64,000 bases of DNA, taken from Trachythela sp. YZ-2020 (taxonomy: Eukaryota > Cnidaria > Anthozoa > Malacalcyonacea > Clavulariidae). The translations under genes were made by a program, and so were the position numbers. Under the pieces are notes generated by a model. It was not told the origin of the DNA, did no database searches, and saw only the letters and a program-made list of their open reading frames with translations. The first letter of the stretch is position 1, and each line of letters starts with the position of its first letter. Below, piece by piece: positions 21,537 through 33,448 of the stretch. The DNA is taken from NCBI GenBank assembly GCA_016169945.1, contig JADLSH010000393.1, forward strand, positions 12,519,001-12,583,000, written 5' to 3'.

Positions 21537-23498
21537 GTACACGTGTCAACCACCTCAACGGTTGCAGATCATTGCAGAGCGTATGCCCTAAGTGATCCAG
21601 TTGATCCCGACTACCAAGACACATGTGATCATACACATACAACAAAGTGTGACAGGTGTGATATTTTTCCTAGTGCTGTTTGTGAAATTCGCTCAGTTTT
21701 CAAGGATGTGACATGCTCCGCAGAGAAAAGAGAAGAGATAGAATACACGATCAGCCGTCAATCTGTCAAGAACATAGAATGTTGGAAAGCCCATCTTCTT
21801 AGATCTGTCAACCAAGACATGGCTAGACATGACATCCTAAAGAACAATGACGATAAATCTGTCCTTTTGGTTTCTGACTGGGCCATGAAGTATGTGCTAA
21901 TGAAATATCGCGAAAGCCAGAGAGACTGGTTCGGGAAGCGTGGCACATTATCGTTGCAATCAGGAAATGCAGCGAAAATAATATTCAAATGCTAACGTTA
22001 GTGCATATTTTCGAAAAGTGCACTCAAGATTGTCCAGCAGTTGTTGCTATTTTTGATGATGTGCTAAAACAGCTCAAGACAGTTTTGCCGGATCTTGCAT
22101 ATATTTACATGATGCAAGAAAACGCAGGCTGCTACCAATCTGCGTTCCCTCTGTTAGCTGTACATCAGATTGCTAGGAATCATGAACTCAAGCTTTCCCA
22201 GCTCAATTTCTCCGACCCTCAAGGCGGCAAAGGTTCATGCGACAGAAAGGCTGCAACAATAAAGAGTCACATGAAAAGGTATTTGTACTCTGGCCATGAT
22301 GTAGAAACTGCAGAGCAAATGAAATGCGCAATGGAATCGTCCGGTGGTATCCCAGGTGTACGCGTAGCTGTGTGCCGCCCACTGACAACTGATGATGTAT
22401 CCACTTACAAACTAGATGGTATTAGCTTTTTGAACAACATTAAGTACAGTGAAGAACGATTAACCGCACGGAAAGCTTATAAAATTGGCAAAGGGAAAGC
22501 CATGCGTTGGAGTGACCTCGGTGTACCCACCACCTTACCCAACCTAAAAAAGAAAATACACGAAAATCCTGAAGTCTCGTTTGTTTCTGTAAAACCACGA
22601 AAGAGATCCACAGAAGTATCAAACCAAGAAACGGAAGCCGAATCAAGCGAAGATGAAGATCAGGAAATAGACCGCGATGACTGTGATTCCAGCAAAAATC
22701 ATGGTGACGAGAAGTTGTTCTTCTGTCCAGAGGAGGGGTGCGTAAAATCTTTTCAACGATACTCCTCATTCGAAAAACACCTGGAGTGTGGACGCCACAA
22801 GTATGCTCTTGAAAACATGACGCTATATGATAAGGCTATGGCGCTCTACGCAACAAAGCTTGAGGAAGGGACAAGCAATACTGTTGTAATGGATCAAGAT
22901 TTACCGCACGAATCTGTGGACAGTTCTTTAGGATCTGTGTTATCGATGGGATGGGCTTTGAAGACCGCGGCCAAGAAAAAGAGATTTACTGAAACACAGA
23001 GGAAATACCTGAATGACGTATTCCTACAGGGAGAAGTTACAGGTCACAAGGCAGAACCAGCAGAAGTGGCCAAGGCGATGCGAAAATAAAAAAATCCCGA
23101 CGGTACTCGAATGTTTCAAAAACATCTTTTTCTTTTTCTCAGGTTACTTTTCACGTCAAGCCAGAAAGAAAGTTCTCCCTTCCAATGACATAGCACACAA
23201 CGGAAACGCTGATGACGAAGATGATTTAGACACAGAGGGGCAAGATCTCCAGAAGTTAACAGATGAAATAGTCAGTGCAATAGGTCTTCAGCATCCCATC
23301 CTATATGGAGCGTTCAACATATGTGAATTATCTGCAAAGTCCAAGCTTACTGACTTTTCAATTGGCATGCTTAAAGAAGTGTGCACAGCGTTAGAATTGG
23401 ACGTGTCTCACATCACAGTCAAACGCAAGAGCCCCTGTGTAGAACTTATTAAAGAAGTTGTGGATGGGTGCAAATGTTCGACCAGAAAAGAGAGATGA
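21537..23498 (+). pseudogene. Transposase-like gene, catalytic-like core, C2H2 finger and C-terminal domain; frameshifted
   Basis: The continuation reads STTSTVADHCRAYALSDP, then VSDWAMKYVLMKYRESQRDW (first candidate acidic residue, about 21875). Near 21940 a frame slip occurs before the region that reopens as MLTLVHIFEKCTQD (21989). The block YMMQENAGCYQ (about 22110) corresponds to a position where related proteins usually have QDNAGCY, so a candidate catalytic D is E here. SDPQGGKGSCDRKAA follows. An acidic linker precedes a C2H2 finger, FFCPEEGCVKSFQRYSSFEKHLECGRH (22720-22800). A stop at 23086-23088 and another slip near 23140 separate the tail, which reads LLKEVCTALELDVSH-like sequence to 23498. 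Multiple lesions make it a pseudogene. DDE/RNase H assignment is tentative. Confidence 0.6.
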
Positions 23499-24153
23499 CG
23501 ATTTTCGGTTACATCGAATGGCTTGCTTTGTTGAAATGGAAATAAATCTTGACTAAGTTGAGAATTAACAAATTAAATATTTTAGAGCGCGTTACCTGCC
23601 AGATAATACATTGGCCGTTTGGTTTTTGATGGCACTTTTCAGGCCCAAAAGCAGTGAAAGAATGAAAATAACCATTTATTTTTCATCCGTTATTTCTCCA
23701 CCCTATCCCGAGACTCAGTGTACAATTGAACAGCGCATATGGTGCAGTGAATGGAACCCGTCATGCGGACATCCGGTTATTTGTAAATAAAAGCAACTTG
23801 CAATTGCAAAGTTACGATCTCTGAAGGTTATCCTATTTTCCATAGCCACATAAACATATTCTATTTTTCTTCCCTGACTCATTTTATAAATTGTAGTTTA
23901 AGACAAATTTTTGTGCAGGGCTTAATTCTCCCGGTCTCCCCATCACTTCGAGTCTCTTTTTGTCCCTTTCTATCGATTTACACTCACAACCTAATTCCCT
24001 ACCCTGTGCCCACAAATGCCTCCTACAATAAATTTAAAATAACAGTTGGCTTCCATTTGCTAAATGTCGAGAAACTCTTTAATAATCCAACCGGAAATAA
24101 TAATGACATATTTATGGCAATTGTCAAATTGTGTTGTTAGTATATGAACAGAA
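23499..24153. other. No gene seen
   Basis: Presumed 3' flank of the transposase-like gene. No domain, repeat or RNA gene was recognised. Confidence 0.5.
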
Positions 24154-24647
24154 ATGACATGCACTGAAGCTATCTATATGGATCTGAGAAAGGCATATGA
24201 TGTTGTTATGGGATTAAGAATAAATAATTATTATGGTTCCAGGACTACCTTTTTAATCGTTCGCAATATGTATGTTTTGATGGCTGTACCTCAGATATCG
24301 AGAAAGTCACCAGTGGAGTTCCTCAAGGATCCATATTGGGCCCCCTCCTATTTGCCCTGTTAATAAATGACATCCATCTAACGCTGAACAGCAGCATTGT
24401 ACTTCTCTATGCAGATGACACTGTGATTTATTATGCAGATAAAAGTGCGAGGGAGGTCGAAAGAGTATTAAACATAGAAGTAAACGATATCGCAAAATGG
24501 TTTGTTGAAAATAACTTGACTCTAAACTTAAAAAAGGGAAGACAGAATTTGTGCTCTACGGTTCCAGTAAGAGACTATCGACCCAATCAGATATATCGAT
24601 CAACATCAATAATACCATTATTAATAAGCAATAATTTGCTAACGTGA
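24154..24647 (+). pseudogene. Non-LTR reverse transcriptase core fragment
   Basis: Fragment of an RT palm domain. The first catalytic block YMDLRKAYDVV lies at about 24174. A frame change is followed by SGVPQGSILGPLLFALLIND at about 24310-24370 and the catalytic YADD box at about 24410-24421, then WFVENNLTLNLKK. Sequence after about 24580 is out of frame. Both ends are missing; it is an isolated dead fragment. The clade cannot be fixed from this length. Confidence 0.85.
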
Positions 24648-26105
24648 CACGAACCGTTTAATTAAATCAACGCAATAATGTAATTACTTTAACTTGAAAA
24701 TGATGCACGATTTAGCATCGAAACATCGTTTAATAATTAAAGCTAATATCGCTTTTAAAAGTTTTTAAATTAATGAAGAAAATAAACTTTCTAAAACTGG
24801 TGGTACATTTGGAATTTTTTCAATGCGTCCGGAAGAGAGAACAAATTAAATGTTGTAAAAATATCGATATTTTGGCAATGTTCCGACTACGACATATACA
24901 AACGTACTGGTAGCCTAGTAGAAGGCCACCAGGTGATAGCCTACTATTGTAGAGAAGAGCGAGAGAAAAACTTGTGATGAGTTGCTTTTTGTGACTAAAT
25001 ATCCTAGTTTTTAATCTGGAGTAAGAATGCTTACAAAAAAAGGTAAAATTTTGACGTTTTACTCGCAGTTTTACAGTTTTCAATTTGAAAGTGACTGGTG
25101 AATTTATGAACATGGACAATCATGTTCATATTTCGAGCAAAATCATTGAAAGCACAATAGCTTGAAGTTATTTAACTGTATTTTCTTGGCCTTTAATTCC
25201 CTTTAAACCATTTTGTTCATTTAATTATCCATTTAGCTATAAAATTTTTCCGTTTTAATGATATATTTTATGAGCTTCGAAATTTCCTGCCATATGATTT
25301 ACAGTTTGAAAATATATATCTAACTTTTTGGCCTTTTTGGCCAAATCATAAATTGCACCCACTATATATACTGCCAGAGTTGAACTCAGATACTGGATAC
25401 TCCCTGAGAACTACGAAAACTTTTAACATTCCTAAAATTAAGACTAATAGATACATGAACACATTTTTAATTGCAAGTTCTAAACGTTTTAATTCATAGT
25501 TCATAGTTCACAGTTTTAGCATTAGTATACTTTAGATATATACATTTTAAAATTATAATTATTGTAAATATAGAAGTATAGTTTACCTAATTTAGTTGCA
25601 TTTTTTATACAACTTTGTAAATTTTATACCTTGTAATTCAGCTCATTAGCTGCAAGATTGGTATTACTATTAAACCATTAAACTAAACCAAGGTGTATAA
25701 CTATTAAACTATACATTTAATATAAACTTCCTCCCAAAAGGCAAAACTTCAACTTATATTTTCATATCGGAAAAATCGAGGAAAATATCTATATTCTTTT
25801 AAAGCGAATAGATTAATTTTCAGAAAGTTCCTCTTTTCAATATATACTCCAGAGTTGAAATACAACTTGAAGTTGAATTAGTTGGGCGAGCGAACTATAA
25901 ATGCGGAATCAAATTATTCGGAATCAAATCACTATTCTGTGTCAGTATTATGTTGTATACTGTATTAAAAATGTGTCTGACTGTAGATCATGATATATCC
26001 TCCTCAGTCCTGGGACAACATTTATTTCTAGGAATTTTCCCATATTTGCAGTTACTGCTCATTTTGGGGCAACTTAAACACCTACATGGTCCATTTTATG
26101 GAGGG
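24648..26105. other. AT-rich stretch without genes
   Basis: Very AT-rich, with partial tandem similarity around 25440-25700 (ATAGTTCATAGTTCACAG and similar). No coding or RNA feature was recognised. Confidence 0.5.
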
Positions 26106-26130
26106 GGTCCTCGGTAACCGAGAATTACCA

Positions 26131-26197
26131 TGTCCTCATATGTGGACATTGGGTTTCAATTCATACAAAATAGTCCCAATGTCCACATATGTGGACA
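26131..26197. promoter_or_regulatory. Left-end palindromic subterminal repeats of piggyBac
   Basis: TGTCCTCATATGTGGACA at 26131-26148 and TGTCCACATATGTGGACA at 26180-26197. They are likely transposase-binding or other end-recognition sites, inferred from their symmetrical clustering at both ends. Confidence 0.65.
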
Positions 26198-26407
26198 AAA
26201 TTGGCTATTAGAAATAACTAATAAAAAATAGCTTCAAACCAATCTGAACAGATTAAACTATTAACATATATAGAGAACATAGAAAATGTTCAGAATAAGA
26301 ACCATTAATACAAAGTTTAAAATATTAACATGAGTTTAAAATGTATATAAAAATCCTAAAATCCCCTTGAAGTCTTACTAATGTAAAACAACATTAATTT
26401 ATTATTG

Positions 26408-28208
26408 TTAAGTGCGGCAAATGCTATTGATGAAAATCTTCAAAACATCCACGGATACATAAAAAACTTTGCATGTTGAGCACATCACTAGGGATTTTCC
26501 GGTCTTGCACTGGGGGTTACGACATCGTACAGCATTTTTCATGTCGGGCATCATCCGAGGCATGTGGGCAGCTTTATGCTTCCGAGCAACTTCAACTGGA
26601 AGGGCAATCCGCTTTGGAGGTGGTTCATCACCAGGCCAAAAATCATCATCGGCTTCATCATCATCTTCTGAAACATCTTCCCAAAACAGCAGATTCTCAC
26701 TAACAGAAAGACGAAAATCAAGAAATTCGATCAACTCTTTTTGCCTTCTGCTATCCTTTCTTTCCTCTCCTGGACACACGAGTTGGCCAAACACAAATCA
26801 GTCATGTGCAGAATAGTACGAACTGTCCATTTCTTTGTTCGTGCACACATTCTATAGTAGGCGATCATCCTATCACTCAGGTCAACACCTCCCATTTTCT
26901 CATTGTATTGTTTAATGAGGGCTGGCCGTTGAACATCAATGTAAGCATTGTCTACCTAAGACCACCTCCTACAGATATAAAGTGGGTCAGTCGGTCAGAA
27001 CCAAACTCACTAGAAGCAGTAAGTACCTCTTTGTTGTCAAACAAATGGATGATGCAAATCTTTTTTTTCTTCACGAGTTCACGAACAAGTTGATTTATTG
27101 AACCCCTTCCTTCTTTCTTCATCTTATCTGCCGATTTGAGCATTGGTTTTTGCTTCCTTTGGTACTATGTTCTTCATAATGGTCCCAGTGACTGTGATGC
27201 CTTTTTCCAGAAGAGCATCCTGAAGGGGAACACTGGTGAAATACCTGTCAACAAATAGAGATATTTCGTGGGACTGTTTGGGTGAGGCGAAGTACCGCTA
27301 AACCTCCTAATGGACAACTGGTAGTGTTGGCATCAGGAAAAGCGTCTTTTCCCTGGAAAATCTCAAAATCCAGAACTTCCCCACAAGAAGAGGCCAAGAC
27401 AAAGTTCTTCAGTCCTGTGGGATTTGGTTTTCCGCGCACATACTGTCGAACAGCAACATGGCCAGTGAACGGGATCGATATCATTTGTTCATCAACGCAG
27501 CAGTGTGATGGTCTCGGTCGGCTAATGCATGTCTGCCTAACTCTATCCAATAATGGACGTACTTTCCACAGCTTGTCTTGTTGTTTCTTATCTTCTGACA
27601 CATCAGCATCAACAACAACTTTAATGTGGGATCGCAGTCTAAAGAACCGGTCACGTTTGATAGCTTTGTTGATCGCTGTGACTCCAGTACTTTTACTCCA
27701 ATACATCCGAATCTCTTCAGGTGTTGTTCCCAGAGAACGTCCAGTTTGCATTACTGCAGTTTGATTTGTATGCAATCAATGCATACAACTCATTGTCGAC
27801 ATACTGATTAAAATAATCAATTGGATTCCAATCTCTATGGATGTCATCAGCTACGGGTTGTTGAGTACCATCATCAGCATGTTGAGGGATAAACTCTGGG
27901 GTAAATGTTGCAGACTGTGACCAAGACTTGCCTGGGTTTTTCTTTTCTTGCTGCAGGGGATTTGCTGCATCTTCGGCCACCTATACCACGTCTTCCTCTT
28001 GGACGGCCACGCTGTCCTCTACATCTACCTCTGCCAGAGGATGTCGAGAGCTGAGTTGAAATCTCCTCCCCCAAGTCACTGCTACCATTGTCACTCTCGT
28101 CCAAATGCTGGTCCTCGGCTTCAGCATCACCAGGATCGTCAGGAGTATAGTCAGAGTCATCATCACTATCTCTTTCTGAACCCATTTCTCCATCTGACAA
28201 CTCAATGT
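26408..28208 (-). pseudogene. PiggyBac transposase, multiply frameshifted
   Basis: A DDD-type transposase broken into pieces. Order on the minus strand: an acidic/RG-rich N-terminus (28200-27990, DDDSDYTPDDPG then RGQRGRPRGRRG); the DDE_Tnp_1_7 start, WNPIDYFNQYVDNELYALI (about 27830); and KLWKVRPLLDRVRQTC (about 27565). CVDEQMISIPFTG follows with the first catalytic D (about 27495), then PNPTGLKNFVLAS and VLDFEIFQGKDAF. After a frame slip, FVDRYFTSVPLQDALLEKG has the second D (about 27245). GFxxDRLTHFISVGGG leads to the end of the core. The C-terminal Cys-rich domain, CRNPQCKTGKSLVMCSTCK, is intact-looking (about 26540-26470). Several stops and slips occur (about 27980, 27775, 27245, 27130, 26950), so it is inactive. 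Confidence 0.9.
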
Positions 28209-28349
28209 CTGAGTCATTGAGAAAGTCAAGGACTTGAGTGGCATCAAAATACTGGCCTGGATAAAAAGGTTTTCAAATATTCGATCAAAGAAACTTATGT
28301 TCCTATCTAGTGTTTTTAAATATATTGATGTTGCCCAACTAAGACCCAA

Positions 28350-28775
28350 TGTCCTCGTGTGTGGACATACTGTTATTATCATTGAGATCTTATGTCCTCA
28401 AATGTGGACACAAACTTTAAAGCTTCAAATCCTTGTTAAAAAAACTGCTTGGTCGATAATAACTATTTACAATAAATCTACATTATCTTATGTTTAAAAA
28501 TACATATTTCTCAAGCTCCAGAAAAATCGGATGCTTTGGTATTTTTTTGATTACCTTGTGCAGTTGTGGATTTCGACTTCTGTCATTTCTCGATTTGGCT
28601 GCCATTTTGAAAACCTCTAAAACTGTTGTATCATGAAGAATTAGCCCCAGGCTTCGCGGATAGCATGCTCCGAATGTCCTCAACTGTGAACAGTTGGACT
28701 TTGACTGATATTTATTTTACAATAGAAAATATGATAATTTATAAAATAGGCATTTTTTGTCCACATATGTGGACA
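28350..28775. promoter_or_regulatory. Right-end palindromic subterminal repeats of piggyBac
   Basis: Four copies of the same 18-bp motif at 28350-28367, 28393-28410, 28675-28692 (degenerate) and 28758-28775 (perfect palindrome). Confidence 0.65.
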
Positions 28776-28796
28776 AGGGGACCGAGGAGGTTTTAA

Positions 28797-29734
28797 TACA
28801 GTGTTCGCTTGCGTGTTACCATGGTTATTGGTTACAGTAATCGATTTAGTACTTCATGTTACAATAACTTTTGGGGTGTTCGGGAGAATAATTGTTTGGT
28901 TCTAATGGCGAGGGTTACTGCATGAATGTATTTCTAGTACTATGGACCTAAATCTCGTATGCCGAAGTTTCAACTTTCAAATTCGCCCCAGGCCCCAGAT
29001 TTACAGATGTTGAAATATGTGTGGGATAATGTAGGAATAGCCCATCCTTACATAAAACGATACATTTTCGTATTGTCCTTCTTTGCTGGGTATATTTTAA
29101 TTGTCATTGCTGAAATATGATTCATATGATTCGTAATATGAAACGTTGAATTTTGGTCTTGTCTTTCCTTGCCCCTAATATCTCGATGGCCGACAACACC
29201 GAAAAATGCACTCAAAATGCGAAGGTTCAATTGACTCTAGTGATAGTGATGTCGACATCATTAATGTGTGATTCAGTGAATTTAACTATGAATATGTATT
29301 TAACTATGAAATTTAACTATAATAACAATGAATAATAAATATAGAAGCATATATTTGTAAACATTAAAACCGCTTGTATCTGCATAAATGTGTCATGAAA
29401 CATTTCTCATGCGGCCCGTGCGTGCCTCATTTTCCGGCCCGCTCCAATTAATCAAACGCCTGTAGAGGGTGTAGATGTTATTCACTTGTCACCTAACAGC
29501 AATCATGAAAAGAAAGACCTGGAATACGTCTAAGTTGATGCGAAAATCACAGCATGGACAAACTAGCTATTAGCATTTGGCAAAGTTAAGGCTGATCCCC
29601 CGTGATCGAAACCAGGTTAATTCCACGTACACATTTAATATTTGTTGCTGAAATACATCAACAGGGTAGTGTATCAAATGCTAAATTGTTGTGTCCTTGC
29701 AAGAATATTGAAAATGATGAAAAATGGTAAATAT
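28797..29734. other. 3' flank of the LRRC74-like gene
   Basis: No other gene was recognised. It lies just downstream of the stop codon at 29735-29737 and probably contains the 3' UTR. I could not choose one polyadenylation signal. Confidence 0.4.
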
Positions 29735-30048
29735 TTAACTGGCGTCGTTGATCCATGTAAACTCGCTGTAATCTATTTCTCCATCTCCATCAACATCCAT
29801 TTCACGTAGAAAGTTGTCGAGTTGTTTATCTGACAGAGGAACATGAATAGACTTAAAACCGCGCTTCAGTTCATCCCGTGATACTGACTGACTTTTGTCT
29901 TTATCAAACTGATTGAATAGGTCAACTAAGCGAAGATTTTTTGACTTGACATATTCCTTAAGTATGTGAATGGTGTATTCAGCACTGTATATTTTTGGCT
30001 TGTGTCGTCTGTTGTATGCATCTTGTAAATCTTGTCCGAGTTGGCCGC
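29735..30048 (-). CDS. LRRC74-like exon 4: two EF-hands and stop
   Basis: This exon has no start codon, so it is only visible through splicing. An acceptor CTTATATAG at 30049-30057 is followed in phase 1 by GQLGQDLQDAYNRRHKP. Two calcium-binding EF-hand loops follow: DKDKSQSVSRDE (about 29895) and DVDGDGEIDYSE (about 29775). Both have the acidic or oxygen ligands at loop positions 1, 3, 5, 9 and 12. The end is WINDAS and a TAA at 29735-29737. The phase agrees with the donor of exon 3, 11.2 kb away. Same-strand position and the usual presence of an EF-hand-like C-terminus in this family support the link. Another small exon inside the intron cannot be excluded. Confidence 0.78.
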
Positions 30049-30306
30049 CTATATAAGCAAGACATTTAAAAATAAGGCTATTGTTACATTGTTAAAATAC
30101 ATCATCAGGAATGAATGATGCCTAAAATATAGTCGAAACGTAGAGAAATTAAAATGCTTTCTGAATCCGAGTTACCGTTTTGGGGTATTTTGTGAAAATA
30201 CTACTCAGTGGTTCCCGTACTTATTGTTCCATTAGCGACCTTAAGCAAGCGTTGTTTTAAGAAGGGAACGCGCGAACGGAAGTGGAAATACATCTGGACA
30301 CCATGT

Positions 30307-30334
30307 TTTATTATTATTATTATTATTATTATTA
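30307..30334. repeat. (ATT)n microsatellite
   Basis: About nine ATT units just upstream of an RT fragment. Confidence 0.95.
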
Positions 30335-30479
30335 CAATATTTTTACACGGTACGGTTTCACTATTATAAAATTACTAAGGAAAAAAGAGAGGGATCTTCC
30401 ACCTGGCCGTGCTTATTTACAAGATTTAAACTATTATACTATTTACACCATTATCACTATTATTTATTCGAATCCCGGC

Positions 30480-30915
30480 TTACTTTAGTCAATAGCCTTG
30501 TCATGCCGATCTTTGACTACGCTGATTTTGTATGGGGTGAAAAACAACTCCGTCCTCATGGATCATCTTCAAATCCTTCACAATAAAGCCACAAAAATCA
30601 TTCTTGACGCTCATCCACTTTCGTCAGCCTCGGGATCACTGAAATCGTTGGACTGGCAGCCGTTATCAATGCGCAGACACTTTCACCGTTGCCTCGTCAT
30701 GCATAAGTGTTTAAACAATAACGTCGACTTTACATTTAACTTCAAGTACTCGTCTGACATCCACAGCTACAACACCCGAAACAAACAAAACTTACTTTTG
30801 GAGCGCGTCAAGAGAAATTGGGGGAAGCAGGAACAGTCTACCGATTGACATCCGGGATACAGAACAATTTACAACATTTAAAAATAAACTTAAGAATAAT
30901 TTGTCACTATAAGAC
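30480..30915 (+). pseudogene. 3' fragment of a non-LTR RT ORF in the LRRC74-like intron
   Basis: C-terminal part of an RT ORF. In one frame it reads SLVMPIFDYADFVWGEK; after a slip it continues as LQILHNKATKIILDAHP, KSLDWQPLSMRRHFHRC and HSYNTRNKQNLLL. It ends near 30915 with a typical LP..IRDT..F..FKNKL tail in another frame. This block is diagnostic of the region after the RT thumb in CR1/L2-like elements. It is 5'-truncated and frameshifted. Confidence 0.8.
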
Positions 30916-31465
30916 ACTATACCGCAGTAATGAGACGCACTAAGACATTATAAGTTTTAACATTAATAAGGATAGAAAGTTGCTGATTTCTTCTTTGCTC
31001 AAGATTTGGAATACTTAGCCTATTAGAATGTCAGTTGATCTTGTTGTATAACTCTCTCTGGTAATTCTACGAAATGCTCTATTTTGGAGTTTCTGTAGTT
31101 TATTTGATAATGTAGCACCGAGACAACCCCATATTGCGAAATGTGGGTCTTTTGCACACAGGCTTGTTCAGAGGGGGAGGCATAGGGCGCAATTTTCCCC
31201 CAGGCTGATGTAAAGTAAAACTGAAGATCACTAAAAGCAGAAGACGCCGGGTATCTGGATGAATTCATGTGTTGATAGCAGGTGCAATCTGCCATCTTGG
31301 AGGTGATAGCAGTTGAATAGCAAGTGCGAGGAGACCAACAGGCAAAGACCAAGACAAATATTAAAAAATGGTTTCTTTAATTTAGGAACCACAAATTAAA
31401 ATTAAAAGAGGATAGAAAACAAAATCTCGATATATAAATTAGCATTTTCTATTAAGAGTCAGTAC

Positions 31466-32098
31466 GCTTTAATGGGGGGTTGTTGACTATATCAGCCCCT
31501 TGGCATAAGGGGGTTGTAAACTACACTTGATCCATATTATATTTGATTTTATTATGATTTACCACACTGGAAAACTTATATCATTTCAGAACTAAGAAAG
31601 TAACTCAAATGCATGGACAGATCTGCATGATGAAATGTTGTGCCGTGAAATAATTGGTGTGAAATATATAATTGTATTAGTAAGCTATAATGGGGGGTTG
31701 TTGACTATATCACCCCCTTGGCATAAGGGAGTTGTAAGCTACACTTGATCCATATTATATTTGATTTTATTATGATTTACCACACTTGAAAACTTATATC
31801 ATTTCAGAACTAAGAAAGCAACTCAAATGGCATGGACAGATCTTCATGATGAACTGTTGTGCCGTGAAATAATTGGTGTGAAATAATTGTATTAGTAAGC
31901 TATAATGGGGGGTTGTTGACCATATCACCCCCTTGGCATAAGGGGGTTGTAAACTACACTTGATCCATATTATATTTGATTTTATTATGCATGATTTACC
32001 ACACTGGCAAACTTATATCATTTCAGAACTAAGAAAGCAACTCAAATGGCATGGACAGATGTTCATGATGAAATGTTGTGCCCTGAAATAATTGGTGT
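31466..32098 (+). repeat. Three tandem copies (about 216 bp) of a promoter plus first exon codons
   Basis: Units begin at 31466, 31684 and 31899 with GCTWTAATGGGGGGTTGTTG. Each runs through a conserved upstream region and into a copy of the Myb-like gene start (MAWTDLHDE...). Only the third copy is continuous with the full gene at 32046. Copies are roughly 95% alike by eye. Confidence 0.9.
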
Positions 32099-32760
32099 GG
32101 ATGTTTTCAATGGATCTAAGAAGGGGACAGTGAAAAGGAGTGCTAAATGGTCAAAAGTGGTTGAAAATATGTCCAATGTACAGGCCCTTCATTTCAAAAT
32201 TGACAGTCGGGCGGTAAGAGATCGCTATAATTTATTATCGACCAATCTGAGGAGAAAGTTAAGTAAGGAAGAAAAGGAAAGTGGAATTTCTGTGGAGATG
32301 AGCGAGGTTGAGAAAGCTTTGGAGGTGTTGATCGAAAAGGAGGATGCAGCCGAGGAGCTTCGTCAAGAGGGGAAAATTAAGAAGATTGCAAATGAAACAG
32401 AAATAATGAATGGTGAAGATATAAGGAAGACAGCAATGGAAAGTCTTGGGGAAACACAAAAGAGGAAGAGTGGAGAGAGTGGAATGAAGCCTGCAAAGAA
32501 GATGAGAAGCAATGGCAAAGATACGGTTAATTATTTGAAGGTGAAACACAATAAGATGTTGGATGTGGAAAAGAAAAAAACTGGAGATGGAAGAAATGAA
32601 ACTAGAAGCTGCGACAAAGAGACATGAAGAATTAATGACCATGTTACAACAACACCAGCAGCCGCAGCAAATGGAAAATTTCCAAGTAATGATGTTGCAA
32701 CAGCAACAACAAATGCAAATGCAGCTAGCACAACAAAATGAGTTGATGCTTAAGTTATGA
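32046..32760 (+). pseudogene. Harbinger Myb/SANT-like DNA-binding protein, one frameshift
   Basis: This is the second protein of a Harbinger transposon. In such elements a Myb-like protein helps bring the transposase to the nucleus and the DNA ends. It starts at 32046 (MAWTDVHDEMLC). The trihelix-like Myb/SANT domain covers residues about 1-85, with conserved W residues at AWTDVHDEML and AKWSKVVENM, and the stretch SRAVRDRYNLLSTNLRRKLS. A charged region follows. After LDVEKKK an A-run at about 32572-32580 shifts frame into a coiled, Q-rich tail (KLEMEEMKLEAATKRHEEL, then LQQHQQPQQ and MQMQLAQQN) ending at 32760. Whether the slip is a mutation or an assembly error is unclear. The transposase partner lies at 37830-39211 in the convergent orientation. 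Confidence 0.8.
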
Positions 32761-32829
32761 TGCTTAAGTTAGATGCTCCACAGACTGAGATTGAAAAGGA
32801 AGTCTCCACAAACAGCTACCTCAAGACCA

Positions 32830-33061
32830 AGGCCTATTATTGTAAAATTTAGTCGTCACAATACTAAATTTGAAGTATTCAGCCGGCATCGGGATAACAG
32901 AAAGTTTCACGAAGCAACGCCTTGAATTGTACACAACAGCTTCGAATCATCCCGGGGTAAAAGCAGCGTGGACTGCAGATGGTAAAGTCATTGCCCTACT
33001 CTCAGGTAGTCAAACTAAAGTTTTTCTTGAAAACCATAAAGATTTAACAAAGTTATCGTAA
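32830..33061 (+). pseudogene. Non-LTR ORF1 C-terminal domain
   Basis: It reads RPRPIIVKFSRHNTKFEVF, then after a one-base slip ITESFTKQRLELYTTA and VKAAWTADGKVIALL. This is the usual C-terminal nucleic-acid-binding domain of L1/CR1-style ORF1 proteins. The N-terminal part was lost by truncation at the border near 32800. A stop lies at 33059-33061. Confidence 0.7.
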
Positions 33062-33448
33062 AACTATACGTACATGATTGATATATTAAATAATTATGGC
33101 TGAATTTATGACTATCACTTCATATTTTGAACATATTCAGATTTCGTAATCTATAATATTTATATAAATCAGTATTTATTATTCCCTTGATTGCTTGTGG
33201 CAGGATAAATTGTCGTGCATGTTCGTTTCTTTTTTTTCCACCTGTTTTGACTTTACTTTGAAGTCGAAGGCCGTGTTTACTAGACCTTCTCACAGACTCT
33301 GTCTGACTTTGGTATACTTACAAGTTATTCGTAATGTTTAGCTATACCTTGTGTTTGTTTGTTCTGCAATTTTGTGTGTGTGTTTTCCGCTTTTATTTAA
33401 AAATTGTTATGATTTTGCTAAGAATCTCAACCCTCATAGTAGCACCAA

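Larger units (their letters stand above)
26109..28796 (-). mobile_element. Degenerate piggyBac element
   Basis: The coding remnant is on the minus strand. The ends carry an inverted CCTCGGT (26109-26115, 28781-28787), a TTAA follows on the right (28793-28796), and the left TTAA is not intact. Six copies of an 18-bp palindromic motif, TGTCCWCANNTGTGGACA, cluster near both ends. Exact borders are approximate. Confidence 0.8.

Noticed and set aside
26469..26816. Plus-strand 115-codon open frame
   Set aside because: Antisense shadow of the piggyBac C-terminal domain.
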